Positions 1-11,157 are shown, numbered from the stretch's first letter. The stretch: DNA of 64,000 bases from Adiantum capillus-veneris (GCA_014529385.2 CM043942.1:18363991-18427990), one strand, 5' to 3'. The notes: generated from the letters alone by a model not told the origin. Made by a program: numbers and translations.

Positions 1-900
1 TTTAGCCTATTTTCCCTATTTTTGACATTTTTCACTTATTATTTTTAAGTGACTTCCCAATAAAGGTAGGTAGGGCAATTTTGCTAAGTTTGTATATAAG
101 CAAACCCAAGTTAGCACTCAATGGCAGAAGAGGCAGCAGGAGCTTCCCGCACCTTTTCAGCAGGAACCCCCATCAGCACCCCCAGCGTTTGTGTTTCCCT
201 CGTCTCCAACCCCTTCAAGCTAGCGTTTTCTGTAGCCTCATCATTACCTCCACAGCCTGGCGTTTCCAGCCATTCCAAGGATCCCCATCAAGTCCCAGCA
301 ACCAGCGTTTTCACTAACCCTAGGAGGCAGCCAGCGTTTTTGGCATTTTCAGCCCTAGCGATCAACCTCAGGATCTGCGTTTTCTTCAGCAGAGGAACAA
401 CGTTTTCAGCCTTCTGGGACGACATCAGATTCAACACTAGTTGGATGCAAAAGAACCCCAATTTTCAGCCCATAAAAACGCAGCCAAAACAATCATTTTC
501 AGCCACCGAAACAGTTCCGGAATTCAGCAGATAGAAGATCACAGATTTCAGCCCTAAAGTCGTCGTCGTCATCACCGTCGTCGTCATCGGCATAGTCCCA
601 AGTTGCATCAGTCCATTGCATCGGCATTGTACCACTTTGTGCAATCATAAGTAGACCACTCTCGTCGACGAAAGTGAGGCCTTCGGAGGAGGGTTTTACA
701 ACTTCTCTGGTGTCGTATCTCTCTTCTCTCTCTATCTCTCAGTCTCATACACTTGCACGCACATTGTCCATTCACTTTGATGTGATCATAGCACTTTCCA
801 TTAAGAACGGAAGGCTCTTCCTTCCATAAGAATAAAAGGAACCTTGAGCACAGTTCGGAGCACTCATCTTGAGGAAAGCGCAAACAATCATTCTGCTGCA
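1..900 (+). repeat. 5' LTR of element A (left-truncated by window edge)
   Basis: This stretch matches 12234-13115 almost base for base, which makes it one of two direct LTR copies. Comparison with the complete copy shows that about 233 bases of its left end lie outside the window. It ends in CA at 900, directly before an initiator-Met primer binding site. Relative to the right copy it carries 18 extra bases near 835-852 and a scatter of substitutions, so the insertion is older than that of element B inside it. A 137-codon ORF (121-534) is open in both LTR copies but is probably incidental. Confidence 0.88.
93..98 (+). promoter_or_regulatory. TATA box in 5' LTR of element A
   Basis: TATATA lies in an otherwise T-rich segment and is conserved at 12326-12331 in the other LTR. 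It is placed as expected for the Pol II promoter at the U3/R boundary. A start about 25-30 bases downstream would fall near the ATG at 121. The assignment rests on motif and position only. Confidence 0.5.
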
Positions 901-903
901 CAT

Positions 904-915
904 TGGTATCAAAGC
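904..915 (+). promoter_or_regulatory. Primer binding site of element A (initiator-Met tRNA)
   Basis: TGGTATCAAAGC starts three bases after the LTR end at 900. It differs by one base from the usual plant TGGTATCAGAGC site complementary to the 3' end of initiator-Met tRNA, and it fixes the element as + strand. Confidence 0.8.
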
Positions 916-1488
916 TTTGACAGTGTTCTGTATCACTCAAGGAAAGAAAGAACCACATAATTTTTTTTGCTTGTTGAGATCGCACGAACCCAAGTTCGCT
1001 TGGGCGTGTCGATTCCTAATCGTGTTTTGAAGAGTGACGGGAATCCCAAGAAAGAAGGGCTTGTCCAACCTCCCCTCATGCCTCTTTTCACTCATTGAGA
1101 GCGGACCGTGCACTTAGCGACCGGCCAATCGACGTGAGGTGGGAAAAAGCAACCTTGGTGTGAGCGCAAGGCCGCCTAGGGGTGCGCCCGCGGAAAGGAG
1201 TAGAACTCGGGTGAAGAGAAGATCCTTCTCAAACATAGATTGCAAGCGAAAGAAAAGCCTCAAGAACCTCAAGAACCAAGACCCCCAAGAACCCAAGTTC
1301 CTCGTGAACTTAAGAACCCAAGACCACACGAATCCACAAGAACCCACGACTTCAGAATGATTATCACTCGAAGCGGAATGGATACTTCGCTTGGAGGTGA
1401 TGAGCATGAGAGAGACGAAGAATAATTTTTCCCACCATGAGGTTTTTCTGATCCTTCCCCGTATACTCCAAGGATTGCACTAACTCCT

Positions 1489-2153
1489 ATGGAGGCTTTG
1501 GAGCAATTGTTTCTGAAACAAAATTTAGAACGTGAAGCAAGAGATGCAGAAAGAATGGCAGAAATGAAACGCAGACACGCAGAAGAAAAAGCAGAAAGAG
1601 AAGCCGAAAGAAAGGCAAGACAAGAACGGTGCGACCGACACATGCAAGAGTTCTTGCGACTCTTGTATCCCGTGCCGACACAGATGCAAGAGATTCAGGA
1701 GACGGAGACTCTCTCAGTCTCTTCTTCTCCAAAGCATGACACACAGGATTTGCATGATTGTGTGAAGCATGATGATGAATTGATTGACAATGACTTGCAA
1801 GATGTTTTGATTGACAGTGATAAGCACAATGATTTGCATGATGATTTGAATGACAAGCATGATGATTTGGATGACAAAGATAAGCATGATGATTTGAATG
1901 ATATTGCTAAGCATGATGATTTGGATGATAATGATAAGCATGATGATTTGCATGATCAAGATGTGATTTCTCACAAGCATGATGATTTGCATGATCAAGA
2001 TGTGATTTCTCACAACCATGATGAATTGCATGAAGATGATGTGATTGTTCACAAGGATGATGTGTTAGTGGATGCTTTTTCTAGCGAAGCTAACCTCGTT
2101 GCAGATTCGATCAACCACGAAGAACCGATCTTGGCTTTCGAGTCGAGGTCCAA
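1489..2153 (+). CDS. Element A ORF, N-terminal part: coiled coil plus His/Asp repeats
   Basis: The reading frame is open from ATG at 1489 to the point where element B inserted; the annotated stop beyond 2154 lies in B. Residues about 1-60 are Glu/Lys/Arg-rich with heptad character, which suggests a coiled coil. Residues about 80-195 are a degenerate repeat built on KHDDL, HDDL and HDQD units, strongly acidic and His-rich. No gag, zinc knuckle or enzyme motif is visible. The function is unknown; a structural gag-like role or metal binding through His/Asp are guesses. The frame would not continue directly into the second half (11180-11965), because a 67-bp tandem duplication at the insertion point shifts it by one base. 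Confidence 0.5.
1790..2075 (+). repeat. Tandem GATGATTTG-type coding repeats
   Basis: Units of about 18-39 bases built on AAGCATGATGATTTG recur about ten times. The last two full units (near 1971-2009 and 2010-2048) are the longest and most alike. They encode the KHDDL/HDQDVISH repeats. Unit lengths are multiples of three, so copy number can change without breaking the frame. Confidence 0.8.
2149..2153. repeat. Target site duplication of element B (left)
   Basis: TCCAA directly precedes the LTR at 2154 and recurs at 11158-11162 directly after the other LTR. It is a perfect 5-bp duplication, as expected for Ty3/gypsy integrase. Confidence 0.93.
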
Positions 2154-3742
2154 TGTAACATTTAATGGCCTAAAATCTTATGTGTAGCGGAAATTAGCAT
2201 GAACATAGTGGGCATTTCATTAGAATAGATTCCTAATGAGAATTACAAGAGTGCTTGGGTGGAGAGAGCAACAAAAAGCATAACACCTAGTTAGATAGCA
2301 TCGACAATACTTTCAAAAGAGAGAGCAATTAAGCTATTGACAACAGTTGAGGACCGGATTTGCATGGAGCCGGTCCCCCCTCCAAAAGGCTTTGTATTAT
2401 GGTTTCTCCCATCAAGAGAGACATTGTACAATACAATTCTTTGTGTTCCTTCAAGACTAGCTAGTGCAATGAAGATGGAAGCTTCATACACCAAGCAAAA
2501 CACTTAATCAAACACAACTTGAATTATCCCCGTTCTCAGACCCAAGACCTCACACACCTTCGAAGATGGTGAGAGCTAGCAGGGTATGAGAGTAGATTGA
2601 GAGGAAAAAGAAGTATCTTACGAGAAAGAAGTACATCTCCTCACATAATCACTCATATTAGCATAGCTTAGCTTAGTAATTAGCTTGGTAGAGAAGATGA
2701 GCATGCATTGAAGCTTGGCTCTTGGTTGGATTTGCATCCACATGCCAAGAGAGTGTTGATGTAGGCTTCTATCTCACAAGCTTGGAGTAGGTGATGAGCT
2801 CTCCATTAAAGCTTGGGAGGAGATAGAGTATTTTCCCTTCACACATGGTCAAGTGTGAGAGTGTGTGTGTCAATGCCAAGCAAAAATCAGCCCCCCCCTC
2901 TCTTGGGCGAGCCCTAGCTGCTAAATAAGTCTGGCCTTTGCCTCATTGGACCTCCCCAGGTCAAGCCAATAGGAATTAAGCAGCATAAGTGATAGCCTTT
3001 AGACATGTGTCCCCCTTTCCCCTTTTGTGAGAGCTTTAGGTAATTAAATAATTAAACTAAACTCTCATTGGACCCCTTTGCCTCCTGGCCAATAGGAATC
3101 AGGCAAGCCATGGGGCTCCTGAATGCTCATTGGACCCCTTGGGAGACTGCCCAATAGTCTTCTAAGAGACTTAATTCTCATTGGTTTCTTTTATTAAATG
3201 TTTTTAAATTAATTAAACTAGATTTACTCTAGCTTAATTCTCATTGGTCCACTTCAAGGGTCTTCCAATAGGAATTGGGCACACCTTGTGGGCATCTGGC
3301 CTAGGGAGCTGACATGTGTCCCTCATTCCCTTTGTGTAAAGGGAGCCTGTGTGTGTGTGTGTGGCTTTCTCTCTCATCCCCTAGCTTTGGGGCTCGCCCC
3401 CTCCCATGTAGGGATGTAGAAAGACTTTTTGGGCACACACTAAGCATCCAATTTTCCCTAGGGTTGACCTTTGGACACAACCTTTGAATTTTGGCACCTT
3501 AGCATTTTGGAAGTCTTAATGGGCTGAACCTTAGGGTCTTTTTGGCCCATTGTTTCACATGGCTCTTTTGCAGATGGCCCCCCCTTTGGATCCCTATTTT
3601 CCCTCCTTTGGATCCCTACTGTGGCCGGTCTGCTAACTTAACCAATATTCTAGCTTTTTCTCCCTTGGCACTTCCCTACATTAAATGATCAGTTTAATAT
3701 GAGAAAATCATTTAGGAGAATTAGATATTGATTATTATGACA
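2154..3742 (-). repeat. 3' LTR of element B
   Basis: It is 1,589 bases and nearly identical to 9568-11157. Differences seen are c3495/a10910, c3625/t in the other copy, t3676/c in the other copy, and a C-run near 2888 that is one base shorter. It contains a short GT run near 3350-3361. Confidence 0.95.
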
Positions 3743-3757
3743 TTACCTCTCTCTTGA
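3743..3757 (-). promoter_or_regulatory. Polypurine tract of element B
   Basis: Read on the minus strand this is a run of A and G (core AAGAGAGAGG) directly before the 3' LTR. It is the expected primer for plus-strand synthesis. Confidence 0.65.
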
Positions 3758-4099
3758 AATCATAGTCGTCCTCGACTATGGTGTAGAGAAGATAAAGCAT
3801 ATGCATGAGTCCTTTTCTTAGCGGGTAGAGGATCCCTATGTTACCCTACGACATCATTCCATAATGGATGACTAGTCCATTTGGCGCTTGAGAGCCTGAG
3901 GCTGCCGCAAGCATGTCTGCACATTAGTCCTATCAGTCTTCCATAGTAGAGGGACAAGCTCTACTTTGGTGTTTGGGAGACGTCGTCCCCGCAAACTTGA
4001 TCTAAGCATGCATACTACTTCATTTTTGTGCACAAATAAAGAAAAAGAGTCTTATAAGACAAAAAATTTTTGTTCATTTTTAACATTTTGTACATTTGC

Positions 4100-4560
4100 T
4101 TACTCTTGGGAAGTATTGTAAGCATTGACAAGGTTTAGGTTATCCTTTAATTGTATGCCTTGCATCCATCTAGCATCTTCAAAAGGATAATTCTTAAACT
4201 TAATAAGATATCGTCGGATAGTCTTACCGCCTCTTAATACCTTGTCTTCATGTCGGAGAATGGACTCGGGCTGCAGCACCTCCTCGTGGTCCTCGATCTC
4301 CGGTGGGTCTTCAATAGTTGGTTCTTGAGGTGGCTCTCCTTTGTAAGGCTTTAAGAGGCTCACATGAAAAGCATTGTGTATGAGCCAATGATTGGGCAAC
4401 TTAAGTTGATAGGCCATCTCATTGATTGGTTTAAGAATCTGGAAGGGACCATAATACCTTTTTGCTAGTTTAGCATAGTACTTTTGGTGGCCCGTACGAT
4501 TCTTGCCCGTCGTGTGCCTTAATCGAGCCTTGGGAAACTTTAACAAGACCCAATCGTTTT
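4100..4560 (-). pseudogene. Element B integrase C-terminus with chromodomain-like segment
   Basis: The frame encodes the integrase C-terminal core (RYYGPFQILKPI, then AFHVSLLKPYKG) followed by about 40 residues with the spacing of a chromodomain, including YLIKFKNYPFEDARW. In Ty3/gypsy chromoviruses this module steers integration towards modified histones. Ordinary Ty3/gypsy integrases lack it, so B is probably a chromovirus, though the domain is divergent. A single-base frameshift near 4560 separates it from the upstream integrase frame. The ATG at 4546 is internal and not a real start. Confidence 0.75.
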
Positions 4561-5560
4561 CTTTAAAGGCTTGGGCTTTCTGTGCTTGTCAGCAGCAGTC
4601 TTTTGCCTTTGCTGTGAGATAGAGATAGCATCCTTAATCTTTTGGAAAGATTCTTGTAGGTCTCGGCTATACTCATCTGCAGCGAAGATCTTCCCATGTA
4701 CCTTAAGTAGCAAGGGACTTTTTGATCTTCCCTCAATTACCTCGAAAGGTGCTTTTCCTGTAGAAGTATGTACAGTGTTATTGTAAGCATACTCTACTAA
4801 GGGTAAGTACTTCTCCCATTGGGATCTTTGATCTACTTCCGTTACATAGGCTTTTAGTAGATCGAGAATGGTTAGGTTAGCTATTTCACTTTGGCCATCG
4901 TTTGTGGATGATAGGCCGAAGAGAAGTTTAGCCTTGTTCCTAAATTCTCAAAGAGACCCTTCCAGAAATTACTGGTCATTCTAGGATCTCTATCCGACAC
5001 TATGGACATTGGCAAGCCATGGTACTTGAAAATTTGTGAAATGAAGAGGGTTGCCATTTGATGGGCTTTGATAGTCTTTTTGACAGGTATAAAATGAGCT
5101 TGTTTACTGAACCTGTCTACTATCGTCCATATTCCCGTATTCCCATGGATAGACTTAGGCAATCCAAAGATAAAATCCATGGATATGCTCTCCCACGGTG
5201 AATTAGGGATTGGCAAGGGTTGAAGCAATCCAAGTTGCTTCCCTCTATCAAATTTTGTCTTTTGACATACCACACATTTGGAAACATACTCGTGTATGTT
5301 CACTTTCATTGTAGGCCAATAGAAATATGTTTCAATTCCCTTTAGGGTAGACTGAATCCCTCTATGCCCCGCATATGGGGGAGCATGAGATTCATACATT
5401 ACTTTCTCACGTAGTGAGTTAGTAACGCATAGTCTATTGCCATAGAGAAGATAACCATCTTGTAAAGTAAATGGTTCTTCTTTCTTCCCTAATGCAAGGG
5501 CTGAAATCACATCTCTAAAATCGGGATCAATAGCATACTCATCTATCATTGAAGATAGAT
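4546..5560 (-). pseudogene. Element B integrase (zinc finger and catalytic core), frameshifted
   Basis: The H-H-C-C zinc finger (HAPPYAGHRG, then CVVCQKT) is near 5270-5400. The catalytic core has its first Asp in MDFIFG (about 5175) and its second in SDRDPRMTS (about 4990). The open frame ends near 4905 because one base is missing just before the region holding the third catalytic residue (Glu); the downstream part is open in the neighbouring frame to about 4560. Integrase would insert the cDNA copy, and the perfect target duplication shows that this insertion was made by a working enzyme. Whether that enzyme came from this copy or another cannot be told. Confidence 0.88.
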
Positions 5561-6255
5561 CATTGTGAGTTGCTATGGAAACCGCATTCACTCTCGGGCG
5601 TCTTGAGAGTGCATCGGCTACTTGATTATGCTTGCCAGCAATGTGAGCAATATGAAAATGAAATTGCGAAAGGAAATTTGCCCACCTCATTTGTTTGTCG
5701 GAGAGCTTGGTCTGCGTCATGAAGTACTTAAGACTTTGGTGATCCGTTCGCAGAATGAAAGGAGTCCCCAATAAATAGTGCTTCCATGAGTCTAAGGCAT
5801 GTAGAACTGCAAGGAGTTCTTTTTCGTATATGCCTAGAGCTTGCTCAACAGGATCGAGCCTTCGACTCTCATAGCCTATGGCGTGCCCTTCTTGGAGCAA
5901 GAACAGCCCCAAGGCAATCACCACAAGCATCACATTGGACCTCAAATGGTTTTGAGAGATCCGGTAGTGTAAGCACAGGTTGAGAGATAAGCTTTTCTTT
6001 AAGCTTTTCGAAAGCATTGTTCTCCTTAGCAGACCACGTATACCTAACATTTTTCTTTGTTAGGTCATGTAATGGTCCCGCAATTTGTGAGAACTTTTCT
6101 ATGAAGCGTCTATAGTATGCACACATACCTATAAAGCTTCTTAGTTCATGAAGATTCCTTGGTTTAGGCCATCCTTTTATTACCTCTAACTTAGATGGAT
6201 CCATTTGGATTCCATCTTGAGAGATAATGTGACCTAAATATTGAATCTCTTGCAA
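5560..6255 (-). pseudogene. Element B RT C-terminus and RNase H, frameshifted twice
   Basis: The RT thumb/connection (YLGHIISQDGI near 6225) leads into RNase H, with the DACGD motif near 5930, ELLAVLHAL near 5820, TDHQSLKYF near 5735 and the terminal NQVADALSRR near 5600. A shift near 6270, in a run of seven T on the + strand, separates this from the main gag-pol frame. Another near 5888 separates the start of RNase H from its remainder. RNase H removes the RNA template and frees the polypurine primer. The adjoining frames preserve the protein sequence well, so the breaks are recent or are sequencing errors. Confidence 0.88.
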
Positions 6256-7440
6256 GAAAAATTCACTTTTTTTCGATTAACATAAAGTTTATTCTCTCTT
6301 AAAACTTGAAATATTACCTGGAGGTGTTGCTTGTGTTCCTCCAATGAATTAGAGTAGATGATAATATCATCAAAGAACACTCCAGTGAAGGTTCGATGAG
6401 GCCTGAACAGCTTCTCCATCAAGCGGTTAAATGTGGCTGGTGCATTAGTCAAGCCAAAAGGCATGACAATGTATTCGTAAAGACCAAATGTAGTACGAAA
6501 TGCGGTCTTTACAATGTCTTGATCAACTATCCTTATTTGATGATAGCCACTTTTTAGGTCAATCCTACTGAAGTAGGTCGATCCTTGTAGCTTATCAAAT
6601 AGGTCTTCTACCCGTGGAACGGGAAACCTATTCTTGATAGTGATCCTATTTAGTGCTCTATAGTCGACACACATACGATATGTGCCGTCTTTCTTTTGCA
6701 CTAATAGCACAGGTGAGCAAAATGGAGATGAGCTAGGCCTAACCATGCCCTTCTCAATTAACTCATGCACTTGCCGCATAATCTCCTCTTGTTGAGCTTG
6801 AGAAACTCTATAAGGAGGTTTGTTAGGCGGTGAACTTCCTGGAAGAAGTTCAATTGCATGGTCGTCATTACCTCGTTTAGGAGGTAGCTCACAAGGGATG
6901 TCGTCAATAAAGACATCTTGAAACCCCTTGAGAAAATTGGATAACTCTAATTCCTTTTGGTTGCTTTTATTTTCTTTTGCTAAAGCATTAGGTTCATTTT
7001 GAGAATCTTTAACAAAAATCATGTACACGGAAATAGAGCTCTTTATTGACTTGTTGAAAGCTGGTGTATGTACAATGGGGATGGTGTTACCCATCTCCCT
7101 AGCATCTATATACATGTCTTTTTCCCTGAACTTAAAGGAGATTCTCCTTTCAGGAAATTTAACATGGGCAGCCAGGCGGTCAAACCATGGTGCCCCTAGG
7201 ATTACATCCTCATGCTTGAGAGGAGAGATAAAGAAGTCCTCTTTGTCCACATAGCCTTGGACATGAAGCCTCAATTTCCCGATTAAGGGAGTGACTGAAG
7301 CTTCTTGCCCCTTGAAGGCACTGTCTGCGGGTAGGATATCTCCCATCTCGTAGGATTGTATGCCTAGCTTGGTGGCTAACTCCATAGATATGAAATTGTG
7401 AGTAGAACCAGGGTCAAAGAGAATAAAAGCATCATGTTCT
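6234..7440 (-). pseudogene. Element B protease and reverse transcriptase
   Basis: The aspartic protease motif is at 7407-7415, read as FDPGSTHNFIS. The usual family motif is D-S/T-G, so Pro replaces the expected Ser or Thr beside the catalytic Asp. RT follows with VDYRALN (about 6660), the palm motif RIDLKSGYHQI (about 6560), VMPFGLTNAP (about 6450) and the catalytic FFDDIIIYS (about 6360-6385). RT copies the element RNA into DNA in cytoplasmic particles. The frame is open here and is part of a 974-codon ORF whose first ~170 codons are out of frame with true gag. It closes near 6234 through a frameshift. Confidence 0.9.
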
Positions 7441-7675
7441 CTTACCTTTCCCCAAGCATGGCATAGAGGAGATCCTTTGTGGTGAGTTTGATGAATCTCC
7501 TCCTCTTGGATTTCAACCAAAGAAGCTCTAGGAGGATCTTGGCGGTTGTTCTTTTGGGGACAAGCGCGGTACGCATGCCCTTGTTCGCCGCACTTGAAAC
7601 ACCGGTTATCTTTACGATAACGCTCAAGCTCTTCAGGAGAGAGTTTATTCTTTCCTTTGTAAACTCCCTTCTCTT

Positions 7676-7874
7676 TAGCTTTGTTGGAATTGCCCTTAGG
7701 AGACTTTTGGACATTGTCCTTCCCCTTAGGCTCATTGGAACCCTTGTTTTCCGGGGGCTTATTATTTCTTTGAATTTTAGCTTTGTTGGAATTGCCCTTA
7801 GGAGACTTTTGGACATTGTCCTTCCCCTTAGGCTCATTGGAACCCTTGTTTTCCGGGGGCTTATTATTTCTTTT
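7676..7874 (-). repeat. 102-bp tandem duplication within gag of element B
   Basis: Two near-identical 102-bp units (7676-7777 and 7778-7874) each encode a 34-residue Lys/Asn/Pro-rich block ahead of the zinc knuckle. The length is a multiple of three, so the frame is kept. Confidence 0.92.
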
Positions 7875-8520
7875 ACCCCCCGTTTGGAAATTGATTCGCG
7901 AGGCCACCATAGTATGGTGTATTACCGCCGATATGGTACGTGGCCTTTGGGAGTTGACATACTCCGCCATTTCTTCGGTTAAGCCCGCACAAAATTGTTG
8001 CTTTTGCTCTCCAAAATCCAACTTTTTGAAGACAGTGGCTTTGAGTTGTAGGTCCCAAAACTTGTCTACATATTTGTGGATGGATTCATTGGGAGAGAGC
8101 TTTAAGCTTCGCCATTCGGTGAGTACTTTGTCTTTGGCATCGGTGGCCAAAAACTGCTTCATAATGGAAGCTCTTAAAGCCTTCCATGTTCGTGGAGCTT
8201 CACCGTTGGCTCGTAGGCTAGACCACCATTGTCTGGCGGACTTTTGAAAGTGCATAGCTACATGGCGTAGCTTAGAGGACTCCGTGAAGCCCTCATCTCC
8301 AAACGCCGCATCGAATTGCTGGATAAAGGCCAAAACTTTGTCTGTAGCACCGAAGGTGCCATCATAGGTAAGGAAAGAGATGCTCTTCCCTCCCTCTTTG
8401 AATTTCTTCAGCTTGGACGACCTCTTCCATGCGGCATAGGATTTCCTATGGCCTCTTCTTTTTGATGGTTCAAAAGTTGCACCATCACTTTCTTCAGAAG
8501 ATGAAGAATTTGAAGAAGGT

Positions 8521-8706
8521 GGAGAAGAGGGTGACCTCTTTCTCGCCTTTTTCTTGTCTTGATCTTTGTCGTCTTCACCATAGCTTTCATAAGAGGAAGA
8601 GGATGAAGAAGATGGAGAAGAGGGTGTCCTCTTTCTCGCCTTTTTCCTTCTCTTGTTTTTTATCATCCCTCTTTGAATTATGGCGTGGAGAAGAGTGTGA
8701 TGGTCT
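8521..8706 (-). repeat. 93-bp duplication in the Ser-rich part of gag
   Basis: GGAGAAGAGGGTG-C-CTCTTTCTCGCC recurs at 8521 and 8614. Each copy encodes KKARKR followed by a Ser/Pro run and an acidic stretch. The frameshift near 8645 falls at the edge of the upstream copy. Confidence 0.8.
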
Positions 8707-9554
8707 TCTCCGCTTTGGTGGTGATGGAGAGCGTTTAGCCCGCCGTCTTCGTGGAGCCATCTCCGCCGAGGTGGCGGGAGACTCGCTTCTTTCTCGTTCC
8801 TTCGGTGGAGGCTCTTGAGTTCTCCTTTGGGAAGGAGATGCATCATCAAGAAGTAAGTTCTTGAGCCCTTCATATGGATTCTCTTCTTCTTCCCGAATCG
8901 GAGAGAGACCTCTTTTGGTAGTCTCACAAGGAGGCTTCCTAGGTGTTCTCTCGTCATGGTGATGAGCTTGGAGAATCCCGTGAGCACGGAGCTGCCGTTG
9001 CACTTCACTTTGGAGAGATGGATTGCCCATGGCTTGTTGAAGCCTAGAAACAAGATAGTTAACAAGCATTGAAGCATCATTAGTAGCTTGCTCATGAGCA
9101 AAATCAAAGTTATCAACATTAATTTCACTCTCTTTACTATTGTCAGCCATTCTAACAACTTTTAGGTGTAAACTTTTTAGGTGTACTTTGGCACTTCAAG
9201 CCCTAGTTGCTACTCCTCTTTACCCCTTTAGAAAAAGCACTCAAGCTACTGTACCCGCGGCTCGAATACCATTAATTGCAAGGAATAGAAGAGAGGGTCT
9301 TTCGACACCAAAACAGCACCGGCTCCTGTCAAGCTTCTAATAGCTCAATAGTGGTTAAGCCGTAGGCAAGCCCCGTAGGACTCCACTATTAAGACCATAG
9401 CTCTCGACGGTGATGCCCCGTTAACTGCACAAAGGCAGGCGCACTGCAAGGCTGAAAAATCCCTATTCTACTTACTCACAGGCAATTAATAATACCAACC
9501 ATTTGTAGCTAGCTTGAGGACCTCCCTTCTTGAGCAAGAAAAGAGAAACCTTGA

Positions 9555-9566
9555 GCTCTGATACCA
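9555..9566 (-). promoter_or_regulatory. Primer binding site of element B (initiator-Met tRNA)
   Basis: Read on the minus strand this is TGGTATCAGAGC, a perfect match to the canonical plant site. It lies one base inside the 5' LTR and fixes the minus orientation. Confidence 0.95.
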
Positions 9567-9567
9567 A

Positions 9568-11157
9568 TGTAACATTTAATGGCCTAAAATCTTATGTGTA
9601 GCGGAAATTAGCATGAACATAGTGGGCATTTCATTAGAATAGATTCCTAATGAGAATTACAAGAGTGCTTGGGTGGAGAGAGCAACAAAAAGCATAACAC
9701 CTAGTTAGATAGCATCGACAATACTTTCAAAAGAGAGAGCAATTAAGCTATTGACAACAGTTGAGGACCGGATTTGCATGGAGCCGGTCCCCCCTCCAAA
9801 AGGCTTTGTATTATGGTTTCTCCCATCAAGAGAGACATTGTACAATACAATTCTTTGTGTTCCTTCAAGACTAGCTAGTGCAATGAAGATGGAAGCTTCA
9901 TACACCAAGCAAAACACTTAATCAAACACAACTTGAATTATCCCCGTTCTCAGACCCAAGACCTCACACACCTTCGAAGATGGTGAGAGCTAGCAGGGTA
10001 TGAGAGTAGATTGAGAGGAAAAAGAAGTATCTTACGAGAAAGAAGTACATCTCCTCACATAATCACTCATATTAGCATAGCTTAGCTTAGTAATTAGCTT
10101 GGTAGAGAAGATGAGCATGCATTGAAGCTTGGCTCTTGGTTGGATTTGCATCCACATGCCAAGAGAGTGTTGATGTAGGCTTCTATCTCACAAGCTTGGA
10201 GTAGGTGATGAGCTCTCCATTAAAGCTTGGGAGGAGATAGAGTATTTTCCCTTCACACATGGTCAAGTGTGAGAGTGTGTGTGTCAATGCCAAGCAAAAA
10301 TCAGCCCCCCCCCTCTCTTGGGCGAGCCCTAGCTGCTAAATAAGTCTGGCCTTTGCCTCATTGGACCTCCCCAGGTCAAGCCAATAGGAATTAAGCAGCA
10401 TAAGTGATAGCCTTTAGACATGTGTCCCCCTTTCCCCTTTTGTGAGAGCTTTAGGTAATTAAATAATTAAACTAAACTCTCATTGGACCCCTTTGCCTCC
10501 TGGCCAATAGGAATCAGGCAAGCCATGGGGCTCCTGAATGCTCATTGGACCCCTTGGGAGACTGCCCAATAGTCTTCTAAGAGACTTAATTCTCATTGGT
10601 TTCTTTTATTAAATGTTTTTAAATTAATTAAACTAGATTTACTCTAGCTTAATTCTCATTGGTCCACTTCAAGGGTCTTCCAATAGGAATTGGGCACACC
10701 TTGTGGGCATCTGGCCTAGGGAGCTGACATGTGTCCCTCATTCCCTTTGTGTAAAGGGAGCCTGTGTGTGTGTGTGTGGCTTTCTCTCTCATCCCCTAGC
10801 TTTGGGGCTCGCCCCCTCCCATGTAGGGATGTAGAAAGACTTTTTGGGCACACACTAAGCATCCAATTTTCCCTAGGGTTGACCTTTGGACACAACCTTT
10901 GAATTTTGGAACCTTAGCATTTTGGAAGTCTTAATGGGCTGAACCTTAGGGTCTTTTTGGCCCATTGTTTCACATGGCTCTTTTGCAGATGGCCCCCCCT
11001 TTGGATCCCTATTTTCCCTCCTTTGGATCCCTACTGTGGTCGGTCTGCTAACTTAACCAATATTCTAGCTTTTTCTCCCTTGGCACTTCCCCACATTAAA
11101 TGATCAGTTTAATATGAGAAAATCATTTAGGAGAATTAGATATTGATTATTATGACA
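9568..11157 (-). repeat. 5' LTR of element B
   Basis: It is 1,590 bases with TG...CA ends and pairs with 2154-3742 at about 99.8% identity by eye. In minus orientation it would carry the promoter for element B. Confidence 0.95.

Larger units (their letters stand above)
7430..9150 (-). pseudogene. Element B gag, frameshifted
   Basis: The likely start is the ATG at 9150 (MADNSKESEINVDNF), just inside the leader. This frame runs to about 8645, where one base shifts it into the long gag-pol frame. The order is an acidic N-terminus, an Arg/Ser/Lys-rich segment with a 93-bp duplication, a retrotransposon-gag core (RQWWSSLRANGE through WRSLKLSPNES, about 8050-8260), a basic segment with a 102-bp duplication, and a CCHC zinc knuckle (CFKCGEQGHAYRAC, about 7560-7602). 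Gag forms the particle that packages RNA. The alternative ATG at 9158 gives a Leu-rich sequence with no gag character for ~170 codons and is a shadow frame. Confidence 0.85.
2154..11157 (-). mobile_element. Element B: Ty3/gypsy LTR retrotransposon with chromodomain-like C-terminus
   Basis: The 9.0-kb element lies on the minus strand inside element A. Its LTRs (2154-3742 and 9568-11157, TG...CA ends) differ at three substitutions and one C-run length, so insertion is recent. From right to left it holds the 5' LTR, an initiator-Met primer site, a leader of about 400 bases (9151-9554), gag, protease, RT, RNase H, integrase, a chromodomain-like end, an untranslated 3743-4099, a GA-rich polypurine tract next to 3743, and the 3' LTR. 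The domain order PR-RT-RH-IN is that of Ty3/gypsy. About five single-base frameshifts make it non-autonomous as read. Confidence 0.95.

Noticed and set aside
2291-2503. 70-codon minus-strand ORF found identically at 2291-2503 and 9705-9917
   Set aside because: It lies in both LTRs of element B. Identity follows from LTR duplication and does not show coding constraint.
7021-8247. Plus-strand ORFs opposite gag-pol of element B
   Set aside because: They are antisense shadows of a well-supported minus-strand polyprotein.
8640-9158. First ~170 codons of the 974-codon ORF as the gag N-terminus
   Set aside because: The neighbouring frame from ATG 9150 has proper gag-like acidic and Arg/Ser-rich text. 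The 9158 frame is a shadow until the shift near 8645.
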